From assembly GCF_000422405.1 (NCBI RefSeq), contig NZ_AULS01000006.1, positions 62,001 through 126,000 of the forward strand: 64,000 nt of DNA, in the 5' to 3' direction. The notes beneath the pieces were generated by a model. That model was not told the origin of the DNA. It did not search any database and saw only the letters and a program-made list of their open reading frames with translations. Made by a program: the position numbers and the translations under genes. Shown here piece after piece: positions 7,774-15,553 of this stretch. This DNA comes from Microbacterium luticocti DSM 19459. GTDB lineage: Bacteria; Actinomycetota; Actinomycetes; Actinomycetales; Microbacteriaceae. Numbering within the stretch: the first letter of the stretch is position 1; each line of letters opens with the position of its first letter.

Positions 7774-9345
7774 ATGGACGACGGAACGAGCAAGGACGTC
7801 GGGCGCGAGGGCCGCGGCGGCGGCGCGAGCTGGCAGGAGCGCGAGCACGCGATCAAGCCGCTCGGGGTGGTGCTGCAGCCGCCGGCGCTGCCCGACCACA
7901 ACCAGGTCTTTCCGACCGTGTACATCCCCGATCGGCTGCTGGTGTCGGGTCGGCGCGATGTGAACGAGGTGGTGCGCGAGTTGAACCGCGCGTTCGTGAG
8001 CGCCGGGTGGGAGTTCCACCCGCAGCCGGTGGTGACGATCGAACGACGGGCCGCGCGGCGGGCGCGGGCCGCCGCGGTCACACGGGTGCAGGTCGTGGGC
8101 GCGGGGGCGACGGCCGCAACCGCGCCCGATGCCTGGGCCGTGCTCGACGCGGCCGCGCGGCAGGGCGTCGACCTCGACGGCGTCGGGCTCGACCATCTGC
8201 TGACGGTTGCGCCGATCGGCATGAACCCGTTCACCTCGACCAACCCGTTCGGGTCGACCAACCCGTTCACCTCGACCAATCCGTTCACGTCGACCAATCC
8301 CTTCACCTCGACCAACCCGTTCGGGTCGACCAACCCCGCGTCGGCGGGGCTCGGCGCCTACGCGCTGCCCGGGTTCGGTGGCCGGCAGGCGGTGACCTGG
8401 GTGGGGGCACCGCCGCACCGTTCGGCCCGGCGCCGCGGTCGGCCCGTGGTGATGATCATGGACACCGGCTGCGCCCCGCACCGCTGGTTCGCTCCCGGGG
8501 TGGTGCGCACCCGCGTGGAGCTGGACGGTGTGCCCATCGGGTTGGACGATCCGTGGCAGGACCCCGAACTCAATCCCGATCTGGTGGGGCCGCTCGACGG
8601 GCAGATCGATCCGGTCTCAGGCCACGGCACGTTCCTGGCCGGCATCGTGCACCAGGCGTGCCCGGATGCCGACATCCTCGCCCCGCGGATCGCCGACAGT
8701 CTCGGCCGGGTCGTCGAGTCCGACCTGATCGAGGCGATGGACAAGGTCGCCGAACTCGTCACCCGCCACGCGAACGGTGAGAAGGGCGGGCAGCGGATCG
8801 ACGTGCTGAACCTGTCTCTCGGCTACTACCACGAGACGCCCGACGACGTGCTCTACAGCGCCGCGCTCCGGCAGGTGCTGCTCGAGATCGCCGCGGCCGG
8901 CACGACCATCGTGTGCAGCGCCGGCAACGATGCCACCGACCGGCCGATGTTCCCGGCGGCGTTCCCCGGCGAAGACGGGTGTGCGCCGTTGGTGTCGGTC
9001 GGGGCGAGGAATCCCAACGGGCGGTCGGTGGCGTTGTTCAGCAACACCGCGCCATGGGTCGACCTGTACGCGCGCGGCGTGTCGGTGCTCTCGACGTTCC
9101 CGTCCTTCGACGGCGGGGCGCAGGCCGTCACCCGCCGCGACGCGCACGGACAGCGACGCGAGTCCCTCGACCCGGACGACTTCACGGGTGGCTTCGCGGT
9201 GTGGAGCGGCACCTCGTTCGCGGCGCCGCTCGTGGCCGGCACGATCGCCGCCCGGCTCGACGCGCTCGACGAGGCGACGGATGCCGCAGCCCGCGCTGCG
9301 CGCGCCACCGAGATCGTCGAGGAGCTGAAGGCCGAGGAGCTGTAG
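7774..9345 (+). CDS. cytoplasmic S8 (subtilisin-like) serine protease
   Basis: A 523-residue S8 peptidase with the catalytic triad in order: IMDTGC (D230), SGHGTFLAG (H284) and GTSFAAP (S481), plus the oxyanion Asn in CSAGND. It lacks a signal peptide, so unlike most bacterial subtilases it should stay inside the cell. The N-terminal ~149 residues are a separate alpha/beta domain joined to the protease by a linker of about 38 residues made of repeated STNPF units (residues ~150-188). ATG 7774 is chosen because GAGGAGG lies five bases upstream; earlier in-frame codons fall in the terminator region. Position beside the sigma factor and CHAT protease suggests a regulated protease cascade. Confidence 0.93.
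   Translation: MDDGTSKDVGREGRGGGASWQEREHAIKPLGVVLQPPALPDHNQVFPTVYIPDRLLVSGRRDVNEVVRELNRAFVSAGWEFHPQPVVTIERRAARRARAAAVTRVQVVGAGATAATAPDAWAVLDAAARQGVDLDGVGLDHLLTVAPIGMNPFTSTNPFGSTNPFTSTNPFTSTNPFTSTNPFGSTNPASAGLGAYALPGFGGRQAVTWVGAPPHRSARRRGRPVVMIMDTGCAPHRWFAPGVVRTRVELDGVPIGLDDPWQDPELNPDLVGPLDGQIDPVSGHGTFLAGIVHQACPDADILAPRIADSLGRVVESDLIEAMDKVAELVTRHANGEKGGQRIDVLNLSLGYYHETPDDVLYSAALRQVLLEIAAAGTTIVCSAGNDATDRPMFPAAFPGEDGCAPLVSVGARNPNGRSVALFSNTAPWVDLYARGVSVLSTFPSFDGGAQAVTRRDAHGQRRESLDPDDFTGGFAVWSGTSFAAPLVAGTIAARLDALDEATDAAARAARATEIVEELKAEEL
8221..8342 (+). repeat. 18-bp tandem repeat encoding STNPF(T/G) units
   Basis: About six in-frame copies of an 18-bp unit (xCGACCAACCCGTTC type) lie in the subtilase gene between its N-terminal domain and catalytic domain. 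Synonymous differences between copies show it is maintained at the protein level. Confidence 0.85.
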
Positions 9346-9360
9346 GGCGCGGGCCGCCGC

Positions 9361-9402
9361 CCGGTCGTTGAGCGGGGCCGCCGCCCGAGTCGAAACGCCG
9401 CC
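9361..9402. repeat. partial copy of repeat family F
   Basis: GGTCGTTGAGCGGGGC, then GAGTCGAAACG, resembling the fuller element at 43269-43357. Confidence 0.4.
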
Positions 9403-9411
9403 ACACCCACG

Positions 9412-9497
9412 GTGCAGAACTCCTCCACTTTCGGCCCGAAGGCCGCCCAGACGGGGCTCTTGCGGCCTGCATCGCCCGGATCGGAGGAGTTGTGCAC
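9412..9497. repeat. palindromic repeat family D, copy 1 (86 bp)
   Basis: Ends are a 15-bp inverted repeat, GTGCAGAACTCCTCC and GGAGGAGTTGTGCAC, with one mismatch. Copies of nearly identical length occur at 41751-41835 and 44882-44966. Confidence 0.8.
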
Positions 9498-9519
9498 GCG
9501 CGACACCCCGCACCGCGTG

Positions 9520-9732
9520 CGGACATCTTGTGAGACACGGTGGCGGGGTGTGTCTCAGAAGATGTGACCTGCGCGGCCCGCAACCCGCATCTTGTGGGAC
9601 ACGGTGGCTGGGTGTGTCTCAGAAGGTGCGACCTCCGGGCCGCGGTGTCCGCATCTTGTGGGACACGGTGGCGGGGTGTGTCTCAGAAGATGTGACCTGC
9701 GGGGCCCGCAACCCGCATGTTCTGAGACATGC
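9520..9732. repeat. tandem palindromic array, family B (three units of ~64 bp)
   Basis: CATCTTGTG(A/G)GACACGGTGG recurs at about 9524, 9588 and 9651, each followed by GTGTGTCTCAGAAG(A/G)TG. Within a unit TGTCTCAGAAGATG pairs imperfectly with CATCTTGTGGGACA. With the family D element it fills the gene-free stretch before the LysR-domain gene. Confidence 0.8.
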
Positions 9733-9751
9733 CCCTGTGCCCCTGCGCGGC

Positions 9752-9757
9752 TATCGT
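9752..9757 (+). promoter_or_regulatory. -10 element (TATCGT) of a leaderless promoter
   Basis: TATCGT, six bases, then ATG at 9764, so the transcript probably starts at the start codon. Confidence 0.5.
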
Positions 9758-9763
9758 GAAGGG

Positions 9764-10609
9764 ATGCCGCGACGCGCTACGCCGAAGCCGGGCAGGCCCG
9801 GAAAGGGCACCGGGCGCAGTCGGGGGACGCCGACCCGCGCGCAGCGGCCCCGGCATCCCTCACCGAAGCCCGGGTCCGCCGCGAAGCCCGGGTCCGCCGC
9901 GAAGCCCGGGCCTGCCGCGAAGCCGGGGTCCGCCGCGAAGCCCGGGCCTGCCGCGAAGCCCGGGCCTGCCGCGAAGCCCGGGTCCGCGCCGGGGTCGCAA
10001 GCTGCCCCCGCACCACCGCCCGGGCCGTTCCGGCTCGGCGCCATCGAAGGTGCGACGCCGGGCAAGTGGATCGACATCTGGCGCGAACGGATGCCACGCA
10101 CCCCGCTCGAACTCGTCCCCCTCGCCGTCGCCGCACAGCGTGACGCGATCCTGAGCGGTGAGGTGGACGCCGCGCTCGTGCGCCTGCCGATCGACCGCGA
10201 CGGGCTGCACGTAATCGCCCTGTACGACGAGGTTCCGGTGGTCGTGTTCCCGGCCGACTCGCACCTGGCTGCCGCCGACGAGCTCGAGGCCGCCGACCTC
10301 GCGGGCGAGGTGCTCGTCGCCGCGCGCGACGACGTGCTCGGGTTCGAGGCATCCGGCACCCGGGCGCCGGCGTTCGACCCGCCCGAGACGACGAAGGATG
10401 CCATCGCCACGGTCGCCGCCGGAGTCGGGATCGCCGTCGTGCCGATGTCGCTGGCGCGATTGCACCACCGCAAGGACGTGGCCCACCGGCCGCTGCGCGG
10501 CGGACCGGTCTCGACCGTCGCACTCGCGTGGGACGCCGACCGTACGACCGCGCTCGTCGAGGCGTTCGTGGGCATCGTCCGAGGCCGCACCGCCAACTCG
10601 TCGCGGTGA
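9764..10609 (+). CDS. LysR-type substrate-binding domain protein without HTH
   Basis: The C-terminal ~190 residues match the ligand-binding domain of LysR regulators (LELVPLAVAAQRDAILSGEV, LVRLPIDRDGLHVIALYDEV, ending TVAAGVGIAVVPMSLARLHH). The usual N-terminal winged HTH is absent. In its place are ~85 residues rich in Lys, Arg, Pro and Ala, including eight near-perfect PGSAAK/PGPAAK hexapeptides. The basic tail could bind nucleic acid or simply be disordered. ATG 9764 fits a leaderless TATCGT promoter; upstream in-frame codons lie in the repeat array. The stop codon lies within the first unit of a downstream tandem repeat. Cytoplasmic; ligand unknown. Confidence 0.8.
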   Translation: MPRRATPKPGRPGKGTGRSRGTPTRAQRPRHPSPKPGSAAKPGSAAKPGPAAKPGSAAKPGPAAKPGPAAKPGSAPGSQAAPAPPPGPFRLGAIEGATPGKWIDIWRERMPRTPLELVPLAVAAQRDAILSGEVDAALVRLPIDRDGLHVIALYDEVPVVVFPADSHLAAADELEAADLAGEVLVAARDDVLGFEASGTRAPAFDPPETTKDAIATVAAGVGIAVVPMSLARLHHRKDVAHRPLRGGPVSTVALAWDADRTTALVEAFVGIVRGRTANSSR

Positions 10610-10728
10610 GCGTCGGCACCGGTGCCCGTACAGCCAACCCGTCGCGGTGAGCCCGCGGCCGTTCGCACCGCGAACCTGTCGCGGTGAGCCCGCGGCTGCT
10701 CGCATCGCAAACCCGTCGCGGTGAGTCC
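10594..10728 (+). repeat. decayed tandem repeat starting at the stop codon
   Basis: GTCGCGGTGAG recurs at about 10600, 10641, 10678 and 10715 (period 37-41) with CCGC/GC-rich spacers. The first copy contains the TGA stop of the preceding gene. It fills the space up to the convergent aminotransferase. Confidence 0.65.
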
Positions 10729-10731
10729 CGC

Positions 10732-12135
10732 CTACAGCCGCGACCAGGCCTCGGTGAGCACGCCCCGCAGGATCTGCTCGATCTCGTCGAACTCGGCCTG
10801 TCCGATCGTCAGCGGCGGCGCAAGCTGGATGACGGGGTCGCCGCGGTCGTCGGCCCGGCAGTACAGCCCGGCGTCGAACAGCGCCTTCGACAGGAACCCA
10901 CGCAGCAGCCGCTCTGACTCGTCGTCGTCGAAGGTCTGCTTGGTGGCCTTGTCTTTGACCAGCTCGATGCCGAAGAAGTAGCCGTCACCGCGCACATCGC
11001 CGACGATCGGCAGGTCGCGCAGCTTCTCGAGCGTGGCACGGAAGGCGGGGGAGTTCTCGCGCACGTGCTCGAGCAGCTTCTCTTCTTCGAAGATGTCGAG
11101 GTTCTCCAGCGCCACCGCCGCCGACACCGGGTGGCCGCCGAAGGTGTATCCGTGCGGAAAGGACGTGTGCCCGTGCGCGAACGGCTCGTACACCCGGTCG
11201 CTGACGATCGTGCCGCCCAGCGGCGAGTATCCGCTGGTGACCGCCTTGGCGAACGTGATCATGTCGGGCCGGTAGCCGTACGCATCGCAGGCGAAATACT
11301 CGCCGATCCGGCCGAACGCGCAGATGACCTCGTCCGAGACCAGCAGCACGTCGTACTCGTCGCAGATCTCCCGCACGCGCTGGAAATACCCGGGAGGCGG
11401 GGGAAAGCATCCCCCCGAATTCTGCACCGGCTCGAGGAACACCGCCGCGACCGTCTCGGGACCCTCGAACCGGATCATCTCTTCGATGCGGTCGGCCGCC
11501 CACAGCCCGAACTGCTCGGGGCTGCCGCCGGGAAAGCCCATCTCGCCGGCCCGGTAATAGTTCGTGTTGGGCACCCGGAACCCGCCCGGGGTGACGGGCT
11601 CGAACATCTCCTTCATACCCGGCAGGCCGGTGATCGCCAGCGCTCCCTGCGGAGTGCCGTGGTACGCGATGAACCGCGAGATCACCTTGTGCTTGGTGGG
11701 CCTGCCCTGCAGCTTCCAGTAGTGCTTGGCGAGCTTGAACGCGGTCTCGACGGCCTCGCCGCCACCCGTCGAGAAGAACACGTGGTTCAGGTCGCCCGGC
11801 GCGTGGTCGGCCAGCCGGTCGGCCAGCTCGATCGCCGCCGGGTGCGCATACGACCAGATCGGAAAGAACGCCAACTGCTCGGCCTGCCGCGCCGCGGCCT
11901 GCGCGAGCCGGGCGCGCCCGTGCCCGGCGTTGACCACGAACAGGCCGGCGAGCCCGTCGATGTAGCGCCGGCCCTGCGCATCCCAGATGTGATGGCCCTC
12001 GCCGCGCACGATGATCGGCACGCCCGGCCCCTCGGTCATCACCGACTGCCGGGCGAAGTGCATCCACAGATGGTCGCGCGCCATCTGCTGCAGTTCGGCC
12101 TCGCTGCGGACCGTCGCGGTCTGTGTGGAACTCAT
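10732..12135 (-). CDS. class-III PLP aminotransferase, putrescine/omega-amino acid type
   Basis: Fold-type I omega-transaminase, 467 residues. The PLP pocket is visible: FFSTGGGEAVETA for phosphate binding, VSDEV (D268) at the pyridine nitrogen, and TFAKAVTSGYSPLGG with the Schiff-base lysine K297. Similar enzymes (SpuC type) move the amino group of putrescine, cadaverine or other omega-amines to pyruvate, giving an amino-aldehyde for the dehydrogenases nearby. Its ATG overlaps the stop of the Lrp-type regulator by 4 bp (ATGA), so the two form one operon with the regulator first. Cytoplasmic. Exact amine unknown. Confidence 0.9.
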   Translation of the reverse strand: MSSTQTATVRSEAELQQMARDHLWMHFARQSVMTEGPGVPIIVRGEGHHIWDAQGRRYIDGLAGLFVVNAGHGRARLAQAAARQAEQLAFFPIWSYAHPAAIELADRLADHAPGDLNHVFFSTGGGEAVETAFKLAKHYWKLQGRPTKHKVISRFIAYHGTPQGALAITGLPGMKEMFEPVTPGGFRVPNTNYYRAGEMGFPGGSPEQFGLWAADRIEEMIRFEGPETVAAVFLEPVQNSGGCFPPPPGYFQRVREICDEYDVLLVSDEVICAFGRIGEYFACDAYGYRPDMITFAKAVTSGYSPLGGTIVSDRVYEPFAHGHTSFPHGYTFGGHPVSAAVALENLDIFEEEKLLEHVRENSPAFRATLEKLRDLPIVGDVRGDGYFFGIELVKDKATKQTFDDDESERLLRGFLSKALFDAGLYCRADDRGDPVIQLAPPLTIGQAEFDEIEQILRGVLTEAWSRL

Positions 12136-12605
12136 CGTGTCCCCCAGTTGTAGAGCTGCTTGTGGAGTTTGAGGTAGACGAACGTCTCGGTCGAGACGAC
12201 GCCGTCGATTCCGCGGATGCGGGAGTTCAGGATGCCGATGAGGTCGTCGTCATTGGTGCACACCACCTCGATGAGCAGGTCGAACGACCCGGCCGTCATG
12301 ACCACGTAGGTCACCTCGGGGATCTCGGCCAGCGCGTCGGCGACCACGCGGATGTCGCCCGAGACGTTGATGCCGATCATCGCCTGACGGGCGAACCCGA
12401 CCTGCAGCGGATCGGTCACCGCGACGATCTGCATCACACCGCCGTCGACGAGCTTCTGCACGCGCTGGCGCACGGCGGCTTCGCTCAGTCCCACCGCCCG
12501 GCCGACATCGGCGTACGAGCGGCGCCCGTCCTCCTGCAACTGCTCGATGATCGCCTTCGCGGTCTCGTCGAGCAGAGCCCCGGTCGGTCGCGGCGTTCCG
12601 GACAT
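12132..12605 (-). CDS. Lrp/AsnC-family transcriptional regulator
   Basis: N-terminal winged HTH (YADVGRAVGLSEAAVRQRVQ) and C-terminal RAM ligand-binding domain (MIGINVSGDIRVVADALAEI, YVVMTAGSFDLLIEV), 157 residues, normal for the family. GAAGGAGG precedes the ATG by six bases. It is the first gene of an operon with the omega-aminotransferase and divergent from the FAD oxidoreductase gene, so it probably controls both from the shared 109-bp intergenic region in response to an amine or amino acid. Confidence 0.93.
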   Translation of the reverse strand: MSGTPRPTGALLDETAKAIIEQLQEDGRRSYADVGRAVGLSEAAVRQRVQKLVDGGVMQIVAVTDPLQVGFARQAMIGINVSGDIRVVADALAEIPEVTYVVMTAGSFDLLIEVVCTNDDDLIGILNSRIRGIDGVVSTETFVYLKLHKQLYNWGTR

Positions 12606-12714
12606 GGATGCCTCCTTCGCGGTGCGCTCACGATATCAACGGCTGGATGCCACTGGCAAGACGGAATCCGAAGCTAGGCTATGGGCAAACAGCGGAAACC
12701 GCACAAGAGCGAGG
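12606..12714. promoter_or_regulatory. divergent promoter region between Lrp and FAD oxidoreductase genes
   Basis: TAGGCT at 12674-12679 is a -10 candidate for the rightward gene. On the other strand a GATATCGT block near 12630 could be the -10 for the regulator. No clear operator palindrome is seen. Confidence 0.4.
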
Positions 12715-14079
12715 ATGGTCGACGTGCGCAACGGTGACGTGTCGTTCTGGTGGCGGCAGATCGGGATCCCCGCGGCGCGGGCACCGCTGCCCGGCGACAT
12801 CGACGTGGACGTGTGCATCGTCGGCGCCGGATTCACCGGCCTGTGGACCGCGTACTACCTGCGCCTGCTCGACCCCTCGGTGCGGGTCGCGCTGGTCGAG
12901 GCGCGCTTCGCCGGGTTCGGGGCATCCGGCCGCAACGGCGGCTGGCTCACCAACTCGGTGACCGGCGGACGGGAACGGTACGGCCGGGACGGTGGCATCC
13001 GTCAGCAGGCGGCCATGAACGCGGCGGTCGACGAGGTGATCCGGGTGACGGATGCCGAGGGCATCGACGCCGACGTCGCCACCGGCGGCGAGCTGAACGT
13101 CGCGTACACACCCGCGCAGCTGGCGCGGCTGCGCGCGTTCGTGCGCGATGAGGCCGGCTGGCCCGGGGCCGACGTGGTCGAGCTGTCGGCCGACGAGACG
13201 GCGGCGCGCGTGGCGGTGCATGCGCCGCTGGGCGGCATGTGGCATCCACACTGCGCCCGCGTGCACCCGGCCAAGCTGGTGCGCGGGCTCGCCGAGGCGG
13301 TCGAGCGCGCCGGCGCGCGGATCTACGAGGACACGACGGTGCGGACGATCTCGTCGGGCCGGGTCGAGACCGACCGCGGCACGGTGCGCGCTGGCCACGT
13401 GATCCGCGCGACCGAGGGGTTCACCGCGAACCTGCGCGGCGAGCACCGCACCTGGCTGCCGATGAACTCGTCGATCGTCGTCACCGACCCGCTGCCGGAT
13501 GCCGCATGGCAGCGCATCGGCTGGGGCGAAGCCGACACCCTCGGTGACATGGCGCACGTGTACACCTACGCGCAGCGCACCGCCGACGGGCGCATCGCCT
13601 TCGGCGGGCGCGGCGTGCCGTACCGGTACGGCTCGCGCGTCGACACCGACGGGCGCACGCAGCGGCGCACGATCGCAGGCTTGACCCGGCTGCTGCGCAC
13701 GGCGTTCCCGGATGCCGCGGACGTGCCGATCGCACACGCCTGGTCGGGCGTGCTCGGTGTGCCCCGGGACTGGGCCGCGTCGGTCGGGTACGACCGGGCG
13801 AGCGGCCTCGGTTGGGCGGGCGGGTACGTCGGCACCGGGGTGACCACCACGAACCTCGCCGGGCGGACGCTGGCCGATCTGGTGCTCGGCCGCGACACCG
13901 ACCTCGTGCACCTGCCCTGGGTGGGGCACCGCGCGAAGCGGTGGGAGATCGAGCCGCTGCGCTGGGTCGCGGTGAACGCGATCTACGCCGCGTACGGTCT
14001 CGCCGATCGGCAGGAGGCGCGCGGCCGCGCGCGCACGGCGGCCGTCGCGCGGGTCGCCGACCTCATCTCGGGCCACTGA
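12715..14079 (+). CDS. FAD-dependent amine oxidoreductase (DAO family, PuuB-like)
   Basis: N-terminal dinucleotide-binding motif CIVGAGFTGLWTAYYL, then GASGRNGGWLTN, typical of the D-amino-acid-oxidase superfamily and of gamma-glutamylputrescine oxidases. A C-terminal AGGYVGTGVTTTNLAGRTLA segment closes the FAD site. Expected to oxidise a primary or secondary amine with O2 to an aldehyde. 454 residues; cytoplasmic. The ATG at 12715 follows a GAGCGAGG purine stretch. Neighbours (omega-aminotransferase, aldehyde dehydrogenase) support polyamine or amine breakdown, but no glutamyl-putrescine synthetase is in the window, so the substrate may be a free amine. Confidence 0.85.
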   Translation: MVDVRNGDVSFWWRQIGIPAARAPLPGDIDVDVCIVGAGFTGLWTAYYLRLLDPSVRVALVEARFAGFGASGRNGGWLTNSVTGGRERYGRDGGIRQQAAMNAAVDEVIRVTDAEGIDADVATGGELNVAYTPAQLARLRAFVRDEAGWPGADVVELSADETAARVAVHAPLGGMWHPHCARVHPAKLVRGLAEAVERAGARIYEDTTVRTISSGRVETDRGTVRAGHVIRATEGFTANLRGEHRTWLPMNSSIVVTDPLPDAAWQRIGWGEADTLGDMAHVYTYAQRTADGRIAFGGRGVPYRYGSRVDTDGRTQRRTIAGLTRLLRTAFPDAADVPIAHAWSGVLGVPRDWAASVGYDRASGLGWAGGYVGTGVTTTNLAGRTLADLVLGRDTDLVHLPWVGHRAKRWEIEPLRWVAVNAIYAAYGLADRQEARGRARTAAVARVADLISGH

Positions 14080-14117
14080 GGCCGGGGAATCCGCTCGCCG
14101 CGCGCTCTGCCGGGGGT

Positions 14118-15536
14118 CTACTCGAGGCTCGACATGACGTGCTTGATGCGCGTGTAGTCCTCGAAGCCGTAGACCGACAGGTCTTTGCCGTACCCGGACT
14201 GCTTGAACCCGCCGTGCGGCATGTCCGACACGAACGGGATGTGGGCGTTGATCCACACGCAGCCGAAGTCCAGGGCGCGGCTCATCCGCATCGCGGTGGC
14301 GTGATCGGTGGTCCACGTCGACGCCGCCAACGCATAGGGAACGCCGTTGGCGAGGGCGAGAGCATCCGTCTCGGTCTCGAACGGCTGGACGGTGAGCACC
14401 GGGCCGAACACCTCGGACTGCACGATCTCGTCGTGCTGCCGCACCCCGGTGACCACCGTCGGCTCGAAGAAGAAGCCCTGCTCGCCCTGGCGGCGCCCGC
14501 CGATCTCGACGCGCGCGTGCGCGGGCAGCCGGTCGATGAACCCGGTCACCCGCTCGAGCTGCGCCGCATTGTTCAGCGGCCCGAAGAACGCGCCCGAGTC
14601 CGGCGCGCCGGTGCGGATGTTCTCGCGCACGTAGGTCACGAGCTCGCGCACGAACGCGTCGTGCACCGAGGCGTGCACGATCACGCGGGTCGCGGCGGTG
14701 CAGTCCTGCCCGGCGTTGAAATACGCGGCCTCGGCGATGCCTTTCGCCGCCCGCGCCAGGTCGGCGTCGGCGAAGACGACCGCCGGCGCCTTGCCGCCCA
14801 GCTCCAGGTGCACGCGCTTGAGCTGCGTCGCCGCCGACGCCGCCACGGCCATGCCGGCCCGGACCGACCCGGTGATCGCCACCAGCTGGGGCACCGGATG
14901 CTCGGTCAGCAGCGCGCCGGTGGACCGGTCGCCGAGCACCACGTTGAACACCCCGGCGGGCAGGATCTGTGCGGCCAGCTCGGCCAGCCGCACCGTCGTC
15001 GACGGAGTCGTCTCGCTGGGCTTGAGCACGACCGTGTTGCCGGCGGCCAGCGCCGGCCCGATTTTCCAGATCGCCATGTTCAGCGGGTAGTTCCACGGCG
15101 TCACCTGCGCGACCACGCCGATCGGTTCGCGCCGCACGTACGAGGTGAAGCCCTCGGCGTACTCCGCGGCCGCGCGGCCGTTCAGCTCGCGCGCGGCCCC
15201 GGCGAAGAACCGCAGCTGGTCGACGGACTGGTCGATCTCGTCGGCGACGAGGCTCGCGCGCGGCTTGCCGGTGTCGCGCGACTCGAGGTCGGCGAACTCG
15301 TCCGCGTGCTCGGCCAGCGCGTCGGCCAGCCGGAACAGCGCCAACTGGCGCTGCGCGGGCGTCGCGTCACGCCAGGCCGGAAAGGCGCGGGATGCCGCGG
15401 CGAATGCCGCGTCGACCTCTGCGGCCGTCGAGATCGGGGCCCGACCGTGCACGGCACCGGTCGAGGGGTCGATCAGGTCGTAGGTCTCGCCGACGGAGGC
15501 GGTCGCCCGGCCGTCGATGATGTTCTGCAGGGTCAT
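14118..15536 (-). CDS. aldehyde dehydrogenase, gamma-aminobutyraldehyde type
   Basis: NAD(P)+-dependent ALDH, 472 residues. Catalytic Cys in NAGQDCTAAT (C279), general base Glu in HLELGGKAP (E245), cofactor motif TPWNYPLNM. The QDC environment is typical of aminobutyraldehyde/betaine aldehyde dehydrogenases (PatD-like). The ATG at 15536 follows GGGGAGGAT; longer readings have no ribosome binding site. It starts 17 bp after the next aminotransferase gene ends, so these minus-strand genes form an operon with the methylmalonate-semialdehyde dehydrogenase upstream. It likely oxidises amino-aldehydes made by the neighbouring transaminases and FAD oxidases. Confidence 0.92.
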   Translation of the reverse strand: MTLQNIIDGRATASVGETYDLIDPSTGAVHGRAPISTAAEVDAAFAAASRAFPAWRDATPAQRQLALFRLADALAEHADEFADLESRDTGKPRASLVADEIDQSVDQLRFFAGAARELNGRAAAEYAEGFTSYVRREPIGVVAQVTPWNYPLNMAIWKIGPALAAGNTVVLKPSETTPSTTVRLAELAAQILPAGVFNVVLGDRSTGALLTEHPVPQLVAITGSVRAGMAVAASAATQLKRVHLELGGKAPAVVFADADLARAAKGIAEAAYFNAGQDCTAATRVIVHASVHDAFVRELVTYVRENIRTGAPDSGAFFGPLNNAAQLERVTGFIDRLPAHARVEIGGRRQGEQGFFFEPTVVTGVRQHDEIVQSEVFGPVLTVQPFETETDALALANGVPYALAASTWTTDHATAMRMSRALDFGCVWINAHIPFVSDMPHGGFKQSGYGKDLSVYGFEDYTRIKHVMSSLE

Positions 15537-15553
15537 GGTTCCATCCTCCCCGG

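Noticed and set aside
8221..8342. STNPF repeats considered as an intergenic satellite
   Set aside because: In frame within the subtilase gene, with synonymous changes, so it is coding.
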